64,000 bases of DNA from Bog-756 sp963727075. GTDB lineage: Bacteria > Actinomycetota > Acidimicrobiia > Acidimicrobiales > RAAP-2. Where the stretch lies: contig CAVSET010000006.1 of the NCBI GenBank assembly GCA_963727075.1, positions 1,736,001 to 1,800,000 of the forward strand, in the 5' to 3' direction. This document shows positions 56,318 through 64,000 of the stretch, piece by piece. The notes below the pieces were generated by a model that saw nothing but the letters and a program-made list of their open reading frames with translations, was not told where the DNA came from and ran no database searches. Both the position numbers and the translations under genes were made by a program. How positions within the stretch are numbered: position 1 is the stretch's first letter; each line of letters begins with the position of its first letter.

Positions 56318-58048
56318 TCACGATCCGGGACTCCGCGTCGCCTCTTGCGTTCTGATCTGCGCTTCGACCGCTCGGAACACGTTTCCGTGAATCCTGTCTT
56401 CGCCGATGCGGTCGATAACCCCGTCACGCCTGAGTAGCTCGAATACGGTCGGCTTCACTCGGGCGAGGTGCAGCGTCACGCCTGCGTGCTTCGTGAGTTC
56501 GAAGATCTCCCGCATCTTCGCCGAACCCTGCGAGTCGACGAAATCGATTCCTTCGCAGTCGAGGATGATCCCGGTGATATCAGGTGTCGACATGGCTACC
56601 TCACGGACTCGGTCTTCAAGTGCGTCGGACGTGGCGAAGAACAAGCCACCATCCAGACGAAGAACAACGACCCCTGGGAACTGTTCGTCGGCGGGGTATT
56701 CGTCAAGCTCCCGGAAGACCTGGGTACCGGATTGTCTTCCGAGCACTGGCATTGAAGGACGGGTTGCAACCGAGATCAGCCACAGCAGCGAGAGCCCAAT
56801 CCCGATCATCACCCCAGCAAGGACACCGAATAGGAGTGTCCCCATGATGGCTGCGATCGCGATCCAGAAGTCAAAGCGCTGTACCTTGGCCAGGCGGCGC
56901 ATCTCGGGCACGTCCATCATTCCCATGACCACTGCTTCGATGATCAATGCCGCCAACACTGGCTTGGGCAATGAAGAAAACAGTGGTGCGAGCACAAGAA
57001 GCGTAAGGAGGACAACGACCCCCGACGTGAGCGAGGCGAGACCAGTGCGAGCACCCGAGTGATCGTTGAGGGAGCTCGCCGATAGGCTCGTGGAGACCGG
57101 CATCCCCTGGAACAGGCCGGCACCGACGTTCGCCATTCCTTGAGCCACCGATTCCTGGTTGATGTCGATGCGGTAGTGGTGTTTGGCGGCGAAGGACCTG
57201 GAATCGCCGGCGGTCTGCGAGAACCCGATAAGCACCAAGGCCACCGCAGCTAGGGCGATCGTGCCCGCATGGTCTGTGATCAGGCGCCAACTTGGGAGCT
57301 CAGGGGTCGGTAGCCCCCGGGGCACATGGCCAACCAGGGCGACACCGTGGGTACCGAGGTCAAAGATCTTTGAAGCCAAGAGGCCTCCGACGACCAATAC
57401 CAGCGCACCAGGGATTTGAGGCGCGATCGCGCGAAGTCCGAAGACCACCAAGAGTGAAGCCCCACCGACGAGCAGGGTGGTCAAGCTGACGTCGCCGAGG
57501 GAAGCGAACCACGACCGCAGCTCTTGGATGGGGTTGGAGCCTGAGGTATCAGTCCCAGTGAGCTTGGGGAGTTCTCCGATGACAACATCGATGGCCGCAC
57601 CAAAGAGGAACCCCGTTACGACGGCTCGCGACAAGAACTGTGCGATCCAACCCATCTTCAGCACGGCGAGCATCAGGAACAGCACTCCGGATGCAAGGGT
57701 GATCGTTGCCACGAAGGTCGCTACGTTCGCGGTCCCGGTGAGCTTTGCCGCCACAACGGCGCTCGCGGCCACGGCGGCAAGACCTGAGCTCGGCCCTGTC
57801 GAGATTTGCCGACTGGTCCCGAACACTGCGTAGAGGATTGCCCCGGCAGCCGCGGCGTAAAGGCCGTTCTGCAATGGGATACCAGCGATACCGGCGTAGC
57901 CAAGATTCTTCGGAACAATGAGGGCAGCCACGGCGATCCCCGCGATGAGGTCTCCCCGAAGCCAGCGACGATCGTACGATCGGAGCCATCCCACCATGGG
58001 GACGAGATGCCACCGATCCCTGCGACTAGCCGTAGTCATCCCAGCCAT
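56318..58048 (-). CDS. SulP family anion transporter with STAS domain
   Basis: 576 aa. The membrane part has DLIAGIAVAALIVPKNLGYAGIAGIPLQNGLYAA, the SulP signature near residues 33-66, and about 12-14 helices. VVVLRLDGGLFFATSDALEDRV through DFVDSQGSAKMREIFEL is the cytosolic STAS domain. The protein takes up sulfate, bicarbonate or a similar anion with a co-ion. It is followed, 36 bp later, by the MFS gene on the same strand. Confidence 0.92.
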   Translation of the reverse strand: MAGMTTASRRDRWHLVPMVGWLRSYDRRWLRGDLIAGIAVAALIVPKNLGYAGIAGIPLQNGLYAAAAGAILYAVFGTSRQISTGPSSGLAAVAASAVVAAKLTGTANVATFVATITLASGVLFLMLAVLKMGWIAQFLSRAVVTGFLFGAAIDVVIGELPKLTGTDTSGSNPIQELRSWFASLGDVSLTTLLVGGASLLVVFGLRAIAPQIPGALVLVVGGLLASKIFDLGTHGVALVGHVPRGLPTPELPSWRLITDHAGTIALAAVALVLIGFSQTAGDSRSFAAKHHYRIDINQESVAQGMANVGAGLFQGMPVSTSLSASSLNDHSGARTGLASLTSGVVVLLTLLVLAPLFSSLPKPVLAALIIEAVVMGMMDVPEMRRLAKVQRFDFWIAIAAIMGTLLFGVLAGVMIGIGLSLLWLISVATRPSMPVLGRQSGTQVFRELDEYPADEQFPGVVVLRLDGGLFFATSDALEDRVREVAMSTPDITGIILDCEGIDFVDSQGSAKMREIFELTKHAGVTLHLARVKPTVFELLRRDGVIDRIGEDRIHGNVFRAVEAQIRTQEATRSPGS

Positions 58049-58055
58049 CAGGTCC

Positions 58056-58301
58056 TCACGGCACCATTCTGATCTGAGTGGCGGACCCCGGAGGTTGGAA
58101 AACTGGGAATCGTGCGAAAGATCGGCGGCAATCGGACTTGAGTCGATTGTTTGACGGAGCGGCGTCAGACCACTCCTGCTGGCAAAGCCGGCAACGCCAA
58201 CTCAGTCCATTTGGATCAGACCTGCCAAAACGCAGGATCAGGCACGAGAGCTCGGCTGAACCGTACGCCGGGCAGTCCCGAATCGCCCGCATATGATCCA
58301 C
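58056..58301 (-). CDS. Small zinc-ribbon-like protein, paralogue of 53443-53934
   Basis: 81 aa. DCPAYGSAELSCLILRFGRSDPNGLSWRCRLCQQEWSD shares the GL-x-WRCR-x-C-x2-EW block with the zinc-ribbon protein at 53.4 kb. The first CxxC is altered to CPAYG, so metal binding may be weaker. GTG at 58301. It ends 8 bp before the SulP gene start, hinting at cotranscription. Confidence 0.55.
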   Translation of the reverse strand: MDHMRAIRDCPAYGSAELSCLILRFGRSDPNGLSWRCRLCQQEWSDAAPSNNRLKSDCRRSFARFPVFQPPGSATQIRMVP

Positions 58302-58500
58302 AGGATCGCTTCCCCTTCTCGAATCGGCCTGCGGGCCAGATAGACCGGGCTTGCCATCGGCTGGTGGCCGCAGGCCGATTCGATTGTTGCGACTCCGCGC
58401 CTAACCACCTTTCCTTTGTTGTTGACGCGAGGGCCGAGCCGTTACATCACGAGTGTTCCCCTGCCAAGCCGACGAACATCAACTGTGGTTCGGACCGGGC
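58302..58500. other. Non-coding stretch
   Basis: No gene or clear signal seen. Confidence 0.4.
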
Positions 58501-58890
58501 TCATAGCACCGCTTCCTGCTCACCGCCGTAGACGGCGAGGGCATAGATCACGAGGGCCGCCAACACGATATAGACGAGTGCCCAGATCGGATAGAAGGGT
58601 ATCCACCAGATGGCGCTGATCCCCGCGATTGCTGCAGCAACAATGCCGACCCAGCGGGCAATGCTTGAACCGCGCACCACCAGAAAGCCGCAGATGAGCA
58701 AGATCGCCGCCACGCCCAGGTCAACCCAGCCGTAGGTCTTCAGGCTGTGGCCGAAGATCGCGGCTTCGAGGTTGTAGGGCAGCACCCCATGGTATGAAAA
58801 GGCCCAAATGGAGTCGAACACCTTCATGATGCCCGCCCAAATGAGCACGATTCCTGCGAACAGGAGCCACCCCGTGCCTCGTTTCTCCAT
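58501..58890 (-). CDS. Four-helix membrane protein (DUF7144-like)
   Basis: 129 aa with four hydrophobic segments: GWLLFAGIVLIWAGIMKVFDSIWAF, GWVDLGVAAILLICGFLVV, ARWVGIVAAAIAGISAIWWIPFYP and IWALVYIVLAALVIYALAVYG. The Trp-rich layout and YGWVDLG are shared by a small-membrane-protein family of actinobacteria. No function known. GGAGGTGAAG is positioned upstream of ATG at 58890. Confidence 0.75.
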   Translation of the reverse strand: MEKRGTGWLLFAGIVLIWAGIMKVFDSIWAFSYHGVLPYNLEAAIFGHSLKTYGWVDLGVAAILLICGFLVVRGSSIARWVGIVAAAIAGISAIWWIPFYPIWALVYIVLAALVIYALAVYGGEQEAVL

Positions 58891-59142
58891 TACTTCACCT
58901 CCAGTGCTTGGCCACCCCCTCGCACATGGTGATGTCGCCCCTCGTCACCAGCCTAGTGGCACGCCACCAGAGACCTTTGTCACAAGCCTCCTCGACCAGC
59001 GCCAGTCAAGGAGGGCCCGGACTGGGTACGAACGAAGGCATTCCCTCGAGTTGTGGACCTTCGTCCCTACCGCACGTAGTGTATGTCCGACAGGCTTGAC
59101 AGGGTCAGTCCACCCCGAATCCGACGAGACGGAGGATCCTCA

Positions 59143-59673
59143 ATGGCTGTTGACACCTTCTTCGCCTACAGCGGCGTGTACACCAACCTCGAAGACGCCT
59201 TGGCCGACTATGAAGCCGTCCATGCCCTGCATACTGACGCGGGCCTGATCGACGCTTACGATGCCGCGGTCGTCGAGCGCAAGCCCGACGGCAAGGTCAA
59301 GATCGTCAAGAAGCACGAGACACCTACCCGGGTTGGTGGTGTGCTCGGAGGTGGCGTGGGTCTGGCTACAGGGCTGGTCATTGCCCTCTTTCCGGCGGCT
59401 GCCATCGGTGGGGGGCTGCTCCTCGCCACGGGCGGCGGTGGGGCGGTGCTCGGGGCGCTGGCCGGTCACGCGGCATCTGGCATGAGCCGTAGCGATCTCA
59501 AAGAGCTGGGAGAAGGACTGGACGCAGGTCAGGCCGGGCTGGTCGTCGTGGCGATCTCCGACATGGAGTCGAAGATCGAGGCGGCCATGAAGCGAGCTAG
59601 GAAGGTCCAGGCCAAAGAGCTGTACGCGGACCAGAAGGCCATGGCCGAGGACGCGAAGGCAGAGGCCAAATAG
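59143..59673 (+). CDS. DUF1269 protein, copy B
   Basis: 176 aa, same length as copy A. The stretch GGVLGGGVGLATGLVIALFPAAAIGG and the following LATGGGGAVLGALAGHAASGMSRSDLKELGEGLD are the same but for one residue, while the N-terminal and tail differ at scattered places (for example FFAYSGVYTNLED). GGAGGATCCTC precedes the ATG. The opposite orientation and 13 kb distance suggest a past dispersed duplication. Probably a stress-linked membrane protein. Confidence 0.88.
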   Translation: MAVDTFFAYSGVYTNLEDALADYEAVHALHTDAGLIDAYDAAVVERKPDGKVKIVKKHETPTRVGGVLGGGVGLATGLVIALFPAAAIGGGLLLATGGGGAVLGALAGHAASGMSRSDLKELGEGLDAGQAGLVVVAISDMESKIEAAMKRARKVQAKELYADQKAMAEDAKAEAK

Positions 59674-59800
59674 AGGAGCCTTCTTGATAACCGGTCATGC
59701 GTCGTTGCAGTGGGCAGGTCTGCTGGTGCGACAAGCCGAGTTCCAACATGGGGGCCGTCGCTTCGCATTCGGTCCCACTTGACAGAAACGAGCGTCAACG

Positions 59801-61657
59801 ATGAACGACTTTCCTCCGATCGCAGAGTACGCCTTCCTCTCTGATTGTGAGGACAGCTGCCTCATCGCTCCCGACGGTTCGGTTGAATGGCTCTGCTTGC
59901 CCCGACCCGATTCACCGAGCGTATTCGGAGCTCTGCTCGACCGCTCTGCAGGATCATTCCGATTCGGGCCGTCGAACACGAGGGTCCCGGAGCAGCGGCG
60001 CTATGTGCCCGGCACAATGGTGGTCGAGACCACCTGGCACACCTCCACAGGATGGTTGATTGTCCAGGATCTATTTGTGGTCCGCAAGGTGAGCGATCAG
60101 ACGCGCCGTCCCGGTTACCGGCGGGCGCCTACCGACTCAACGGCCGCCGGGGTCCTGCTTCGAACGGCGACCTGCATTTCCGGCAAAGTAGAGATCGAGG
60201 CCATGTGTATCCCGCTGTTCGAGTACGGCGCATCGACCAGGCTATGGGCTTACGACAGCGATAGCTATGGATCGGTCCGTGTGCAGGGACCAGATGGTGA
60301 GCTGAAGCTTTCAATGGTGAGCACCCTCCGGCTGGGCATTACCGGCGCACGTTGCTACGGGCGTACGAGCCTCAACGAGGGCGAGGAGAGCTTCCTTGCA
60401 CTGTCCTGGGGAGGATCCCCCCCGACCACGCAGCAAGAGGCCGATCAGGATGTCGCTTCCACCGTGGCGTACTGGCGTGACTGGCTTGCCACAGGCACGT
60501 TCCCCGATCACCCGTGGAGGCCCTACATCGAGCGCAGTGCATTGACCTTGAAGGGGCTGAGTTATGCGCCGACGGGCGCCCTCATGGCCGCCTCGACCAC
60601 GTCCCTTCCCGAGACCCCGGGTGGAGCCCGCAATTGGGACTACCGCTATACGTGGATCAGAGACACCGGATTCATACTGCGAGCGCTCTATCGCCTTGGG
60701 TTCGACTGGGAAGCCTTCCAATACTTCGCCTTCGTGCTCGACTCCGTGAGCCAAGGGAAGCTCGACCAACCGTTCGAGCTCCAGATCATGTACGGCATCG
60801 ACGGGGAGCGGGACCTTACGGAACGGACTCTCGACCACCTTTCTGGGTACGACGGGGCACGGCCGGTCCGGGTAGGCAATGGTGCGTGGAATCAGCACCA
60901 GAACGACGTGTGGGGGATGCTCTTGGATGGGGTCGACCAGCACCTGAAGCAGGGTGCCGCTCAGATTGCTCCACCCGTGTGGGAGGGTCTCGCCGGACTG
61001 GTTGAGGACGCGTTGGCACACAGTGGGGATGCCGATCAAGGCATCTGGGAGATCCGCGGCGATCCTCAGCACTTCACCGCATCCGCCGTCCTCTGTTGGG
61101 TTGCCGCTGACCGAGGGGCTGACCTGGCGCGTCGCCGAGGAGACACTGAGCGGGCTGATCGCTGGCGTCACGGAGCTGACGATCTCAAAGACGACATCCT
61201 GACCAAGGGCGTCGACGATCACGGTAGGTTCAGACAGGCATACGAGAACGCCGAGTTAGATGCGTCACTACTCCTCATTCCCATCATGGGATTCCTCCCT
61301 CCCGATGACCAGCGAGTGAAGGAGACTGTTCTGGCCATTGCCGACGAGCTGACCGAGGACGGACTCGTTCTTCGCTATAGGGTCGATAGCACCGACACAG
61401 GCTTTGAGGGCAAAGAAGGCACTTTTACCATTTGCTCATGGTGGCTCGTCTCTGCGTTGGCGATGATCGGCGAGGTCGACCGGGCGCAGGCACTTTGCAA
61501 GAAGCTGCTCTCTTTTGCCGGGCCGCTCCATCTCTACGCTGAGGAGATCGATGCCACTACCGGGGAGCACCTCGGAAACTTCCCCCAGGCATTCACCCAC
61601 CTGGCCCTGATCGACGCGGTGTCCCAACTCATCGAGGCGCAAACAGAGACTCCGTAG
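59801..61657 (+). CDS. Glycoside hydrolase family 15 protein (glucoamylase/trehalase type)
   Basis: 618 aa. PPIAEYAFLSDCEDSCLIAPDGSVEWLCLPRPDSPSVFGALLD is the N-terminal beta domain. The (alpha/alpha)6 barrel follows with ETPGGARNWDYRYTWIRDTGF, GIWEIRGDPQHFTASAVLCWVAADRG (acid Glu region) and CSWWLVSALAMIGE. It resembles actinobacterial GH15 trehalases and oligosaccharide hydrolases, acting in the cytosol on trehalose or maltodextrin. ATG at 59801. Likely part of a stress-sugar response with nearby DUF1269. Confidence 0.88.
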   Translation: MNDFPPIAEYAFLSDCEDSCLIAPDGSVEWLCLPRPDSPSVFGALLDRSAGSFRFGPSNTRVPEQRRYVPGTMVVETTWHTSTGWLIVQDLFVVRKVSDQTRRPGYRRAPTDSTAAGVLLRTATCISGKVEIEAMCIPLFEYGASTRLWAYDSDSYGSVRVQGPDGELKLSMVSTLRLGITGARCYGRTSLNEGEESFLALSWGGSPPTTQQEADQDVASTVAYWRDWLATGTFPDHPWRPYIERSALTLKGLSYAPTGALMAASTTSLPETPGGARNWDYRYTWIRDTGFILRALYRLGFDWEAFQYFAFVLDSVSQGKLDQPFELQIMYGIDGERDLTERTLDHLSGYDGARPVRVGNGAWNQHQNDVWGMLLDGVDQHLKQGAAQIAPPVWEGLAGLVEDALAHSGDADQGIWEIRGDPQHFTASAVLCWVAADRGADLARRRGDTERADRWRHGADDLKDDILTKGVDDHGRFRQAYENAELDASLLLIPIMGFLPPDDQRVKETVLAIADELTEDGLVLRYRVDSTDTGFEGKEGTFTICSWWLVSALAMIGEVDRAQALCKKLLSFAGPLHLYAEEIDATTGEHLGNFPQAFTHLALIDAVSQLIEAQTETP

Positions 61658-61808
61658 GCCGAGAATGGAGATCGATACGGCAATGACGGATTGGCGTCGC
61701 CGGTACGAAGGATCACCAGCACAGGATGCCGATCCGCGGTCTTGTTCACGTCGCGCTTTGAGGTTGAGTGTCCCGTTTGCTCCGATGAATCGATCTAGGA
61801 CGTAGCTG

Positions 61809-62735
61809 GTGCAGGCCAATGTTTTGGCGCTGCTGGCTGCCTTTGCCTTCGCCCTCGGCAACGTTCTCCAGCAGAAGGGCACACTCGAGACGCCGTCTGG
61901 CGGCGATGACCCGCGTTTTCTTGTCCAGATCCTCCGGCGCCCAGTGTGGCTGGCTGGTGGCGGACTGCAGATGTGCGGTTGGGTACTCCAGGCTGTCGCC
62001 CTCGACACCGGCTCGCTCATCGTCGTGCAATCGCTCACGACGATGAGCTTGGTGATCGCCCTGCCACTTGGTGCGCGCCTCACTGGACAGGAGGTCAGCC
62101 GTCGGGTGTGGTTGGGGGCGGCCGCCATGGTGGTGGGCATCGTCTTGTTCCTGTCCGCCGGTTCCCCGACCGGGGGGACGTCCACACCACCGGCGTCAGC
62201 GTGGTGGTCGGCGGGCCTCACGGCGATCGTGCTGATCACTATCTTCGGCCGCGCCGCACGCCGAAACACGGGGGCGGCCAACGCCCTGTTGCTCGGTTCC
62301 GCGGCCGGCGTGGCCTTCGCCCTGCAAGCATCGGTCACGAAGGTCTTCGTCACGGTTGTCGGTCAGGGCCTCGAAGCTGTCCTCACGAGCTGGACGATCT
62401 ATGTGCTCATCGCCTCGGCCCTGGTCGGCTTCGTCCTCCAGCAGTCAGCGCTCAAGACTGGCGTCCTGGCCCCGGCCATGGCGTCGAGCAATGCCGTGAC
62501 CCTGTTCGGCAGCGTGGCATTCGGGGCGACGGTGTTCGGCGAGAGTCTCTCGGCGGCCGGGTCCCGGCTCGCCCCCGCTCTCGTCGGCCTCGGCGTGGCG
62601 CTAGTGGGCATCATCCTGCTGGCTGGGGCCAAGCCGCCCCAGGCGTCCGAAGGGATGCCAAGATTCGATCAGATCCCCGTGGATAGCGGGGAGGCGGGAC
62701 CGGACCGTGGCGACGGCAACGTCCCGCGCCCATGA
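61809..62735 (+). CDS. DMT-superfamily permease, first of a pair
   Basis: 308 aa with about nine or ten helices. The N-terminal ANVLALLAAFAFALGNVLQQKGTLE is typical of the NIPA/DMT-like proteins of actinobacteria. SLIVVQSLTTMSLVIALPLGA and GVLAPAMASSNAVTLFGSVAFGA are the paired repeat helices. GTG at 61809. The stop overlaps the next gene's ATG as ATGA. Two coupled DMT proteins likely form a heterodimeric exporter or Mg-type transporter; substrate unknown. Confidence 0.82.
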   Translation: MQANVLALLAAFAFALGNVLQQKGTLETPSGGDDPRFLVQILRRPVWLAGGGLQMCGWVLQAVALDTGSLIVVQSLTTMSLVIALPLGARLTGQEVSRRVWLGAAAMVVGIVLFLSAGSPTGGTSTPPASAWWSAGLTAIVLITIFGRAARRNTGAANALLLGSAAGVAFALQASVTKVFVTVVGQGLEAVLTSWTIYVLIASALVGFVLQQSALKTGVLAPAMASSNAVTLFGSVAFGATVFGESLSAAGSRLAPALVGLGVALVGIILLAGAKPPQASEGMPRFDQIPVDSGEAGPDRGDGNVPRP

Positions 62736-63604
62736 CGATCGCCTTCGCCCTACTGGCAGCCGTTTGCAACGCCGTCAACGTCACGACCCAGCACATCGCC
62801 AGCACCAGCGATCCGAAGAAGTCCACGGGGTGGCGACTGGTGCGCTATCTCTTTTCGAGCCCGCTGTGGCTGTTGGGTTGGGTGGCCCTCGCCGGAGCCT
62901 TCGTCTTCCAGGCACTCGCCTTGCATCGAGGCCAGATGTCGGTAGTGCAACCGTTGCTCGTCACGGAACTGGTCTTCGTCCTGGTCCTGCGACGCGTGGT
63001 GATCCGCCAGGCCATTCGGGCGATCACATGGTGGGCAGCCGGCCTGACATGCACGATGCTCACTCTCTTCGTGGCCATGTCCGAACCTCAAGGGGGTAAC
63101 GACTTCCCATCCAGCCATGCGTGGGTCGCGGCAACTGCGGTGACAGTCGGTGCGGCCGCTGCGCTGGCCATACTCGGCATGAGAGGGTCACCGGTACGTC
63201 GGGCCGCTCTCCTAGGGTCATCGACGGCCATCATTTGGGCCCTGGTCGCCACGTTCATCAAGACCATGACCCAGACTCTCACCCAGTATGGGATCGCTGG
63301 GATGTTCACCCACTGGCCCGTCTACGCGCTGGCAGCGAGCGGACTCGGCGCTGAGATCCTCAACCAAGCGGCTCTCCATGTGGGCCCCCTGAGTACCTCG
63401 CAACCCTTCTTGGTCATCGTCGACCCCATCGTCAGCATCGCTCTCAGCGTGTGGATCTTCGAGGAATACTTCACACCCAATGCGGCCAGGATCACACTGG
63501 CCGTGCTCGGCTTCGCCGGCATGTGCGCCGCTGTCACGATTCTCATACGAACCGCTCCAGCAACCATGGCGGCGGCGGCCACTAGACGATCGATAGCCCG
63601 TTAG
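62732..63604 (+). CDS. DMT-superfamily permease, second of a pair
   Basis: 290 aa, about nine or ten helices. AFALLAAVCNAVNVTTQHIAST opens it, VVQPLLVTELVFVLVLRRVVI and PLSTSQPFLVIVDPIVSIALSVWIFEEY are the counterpart of the same helices in the first gene. The topology alternates, as in small dimeric DMT pumps. ATG at 62732 overlaps the previous stop. The sequence is diverged, so the duplication is old. Confidence 0.82.
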   Translation: MTIAFALLAAVCNAVNVTTQHIASTSDPKKSTGWRLVRYLFSSPLWLLGWVALAGAFVFQALALHRGQMSVVQPLLVTELVFVLVLRRVVIRQAIRAITWWAAGLTCTMLTLFVAMSEPQGGNDFPSSHAWVAATAVTVGAAAALAILGMRGSPVRRAALLGSSTAIIWALVATFIKTMTQTLTQYGIAGMFTHWPVYALAASGLGAEILNQAALHVGPLSTSQPFLVIVDPIVSIALSVWIFEEYFTPNAARITLAVLGFAGMCAAVTILIRTAPATMAAAATRRSIAR

Positions 63605-63742
63605 CGGCGCCCCTTGGGTCCCCCGCCCTCCCCGCTCGGGTGGCTGCCTCCCGTTGCCCGTTGCGCCCTGCCCGGTCCCGCGCGTCGCCTCTGTCGTCGC
63701 CGCCCGCCCCGTCTCCCTCTCTCCCCGCGCTAGATCACAAGG

Positions 63743-63815
63743 CGCCCACGGCAGGAATCGAACCTGCGACACCTCATTTAGGAAACGAGTGCTCTATCCC
63801 CTGAGCTACGTGGGC
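63743..63815 (-). tRNA. tRNA-Arg (anticodon CCT)
   Basis: Read leftward: acceptor GCCCACG pairs with CGTGGGC, D-stem GCTC/GAGC, anticodon stem CTCGT/ATGAG around TTCCTAA (CCT at positions 34-36, reading AGG), and T-arm GCAGG-TTCGATT-CCTGC. The 73rd base is G. CCA is not encoded (CCT follows). All four stems fit the cloverleaf. Confidence 0.95.
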
Positions 63816-64000
63816 TGAAGAGACAATTGTAGGTCGGGGCGTCTGGTCACGGAGTCCTCGCTACCCGCCGGTCTTCGAACGGTTGAGGGGACCTCCCAAC
63901 CTGCTGCCGAGGGACGGTCCCCGCCCGGCTGCGAGTTCACGGTCTTCAGACACCAGCACGCAGCGGGTGCGGGTGTAGATGGTGGGCATGCACCGGTTGC
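63816..64000. other. Right-end stretch, possible partial gene
   Basis: A leftward open frame (stop at 63861) reads MPTIYTRTRCVLVSEDREL and continues off the window edge. No family can be named from it. Confidence 0.25.

Overview
The window is a high-GC actinobacterial chromosome segment. Several features fit the class Acidimicrobiia: F420-type oxidoreductases, DUF35/OB-fold lipid genes, many short-chain dehydrogenases, a secreted ~42-residue repeat commonly seen in that class, and an LPXTG surface protein. No species can be named from sequence alone, and there are no rRNA genes or mobile-element integrases. The only RNA gene seen is tRNA-Arg(CCT) near the right end.

Layout. 1-9.4 kb: lipid or xenobiotic metabolism (a cut-off thiolase-like start, two DUF35 proteins, sulfatase, tyrosine phosphatase, two PPOX/F420 flavin-fold proteins, an SDR, a DapB-like reductase, an ABC exporter and a luciferase-like F420 enzyme). 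9.8-13 kb: a small protein with its own terminator, an MFS transporter, an HdeD-like membrane protein and an SDR. 13.3-17.1 kb: a complete ferric-iron-type ABC importer behind a possible iron-box promoter. 17.1-19.6 kb: an SDR plus two double-hotdog proteins in one operon. 20-30 kb: a zinc-finger protein, GH13 glucosidase, an HTH protein, GT87 mannosyltransferase, thioesterase, PIG-L deacetylase, a carrier-like membrane protein, a Dabb protein and an acetyltransferase. 30-41.3 kb: a surface/secretion region with repeat proteins, PIG-L, an LPXTG protein, two GH43-like proteins, a beta-helix protein and a lipase. 41.4-47 kb and 51.5-63.6 kb: membrane and stress-type genes (two DUF1345-like proteins, PLDc_N-SHOCT, DUF2252, two near-identical DUF1269 proteins, DUF1622, PPOX, DDN-type, MFS, SulP, GH15, two DMT permeases). 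Between these lie another repeat protein (47.6-49.6 kb) and decayed fragments (49.7-53.4 kb).

Two observations stand out. First, three unrelated secreted proteins (30.1, 34.5 and 47.6 kb) end in exactly six copies of the same ~40-42-residue repeat, which suggests a reusable surface module, possibly a six-bladed propeller. Second, at least nine otherwise well-conserved genes between 1 and 36 kb are broken by single-base +1 shifts. Most can be repaired by removing one G that directly follows a C on the coding strand. That regularity points to residual insertion errors in the assembly rather than true gene decay, so these genes are annotated as whole loci. The NTPase relic at 52.3-53.4 kb carries mostly one-base losses and is called a pseudogene.
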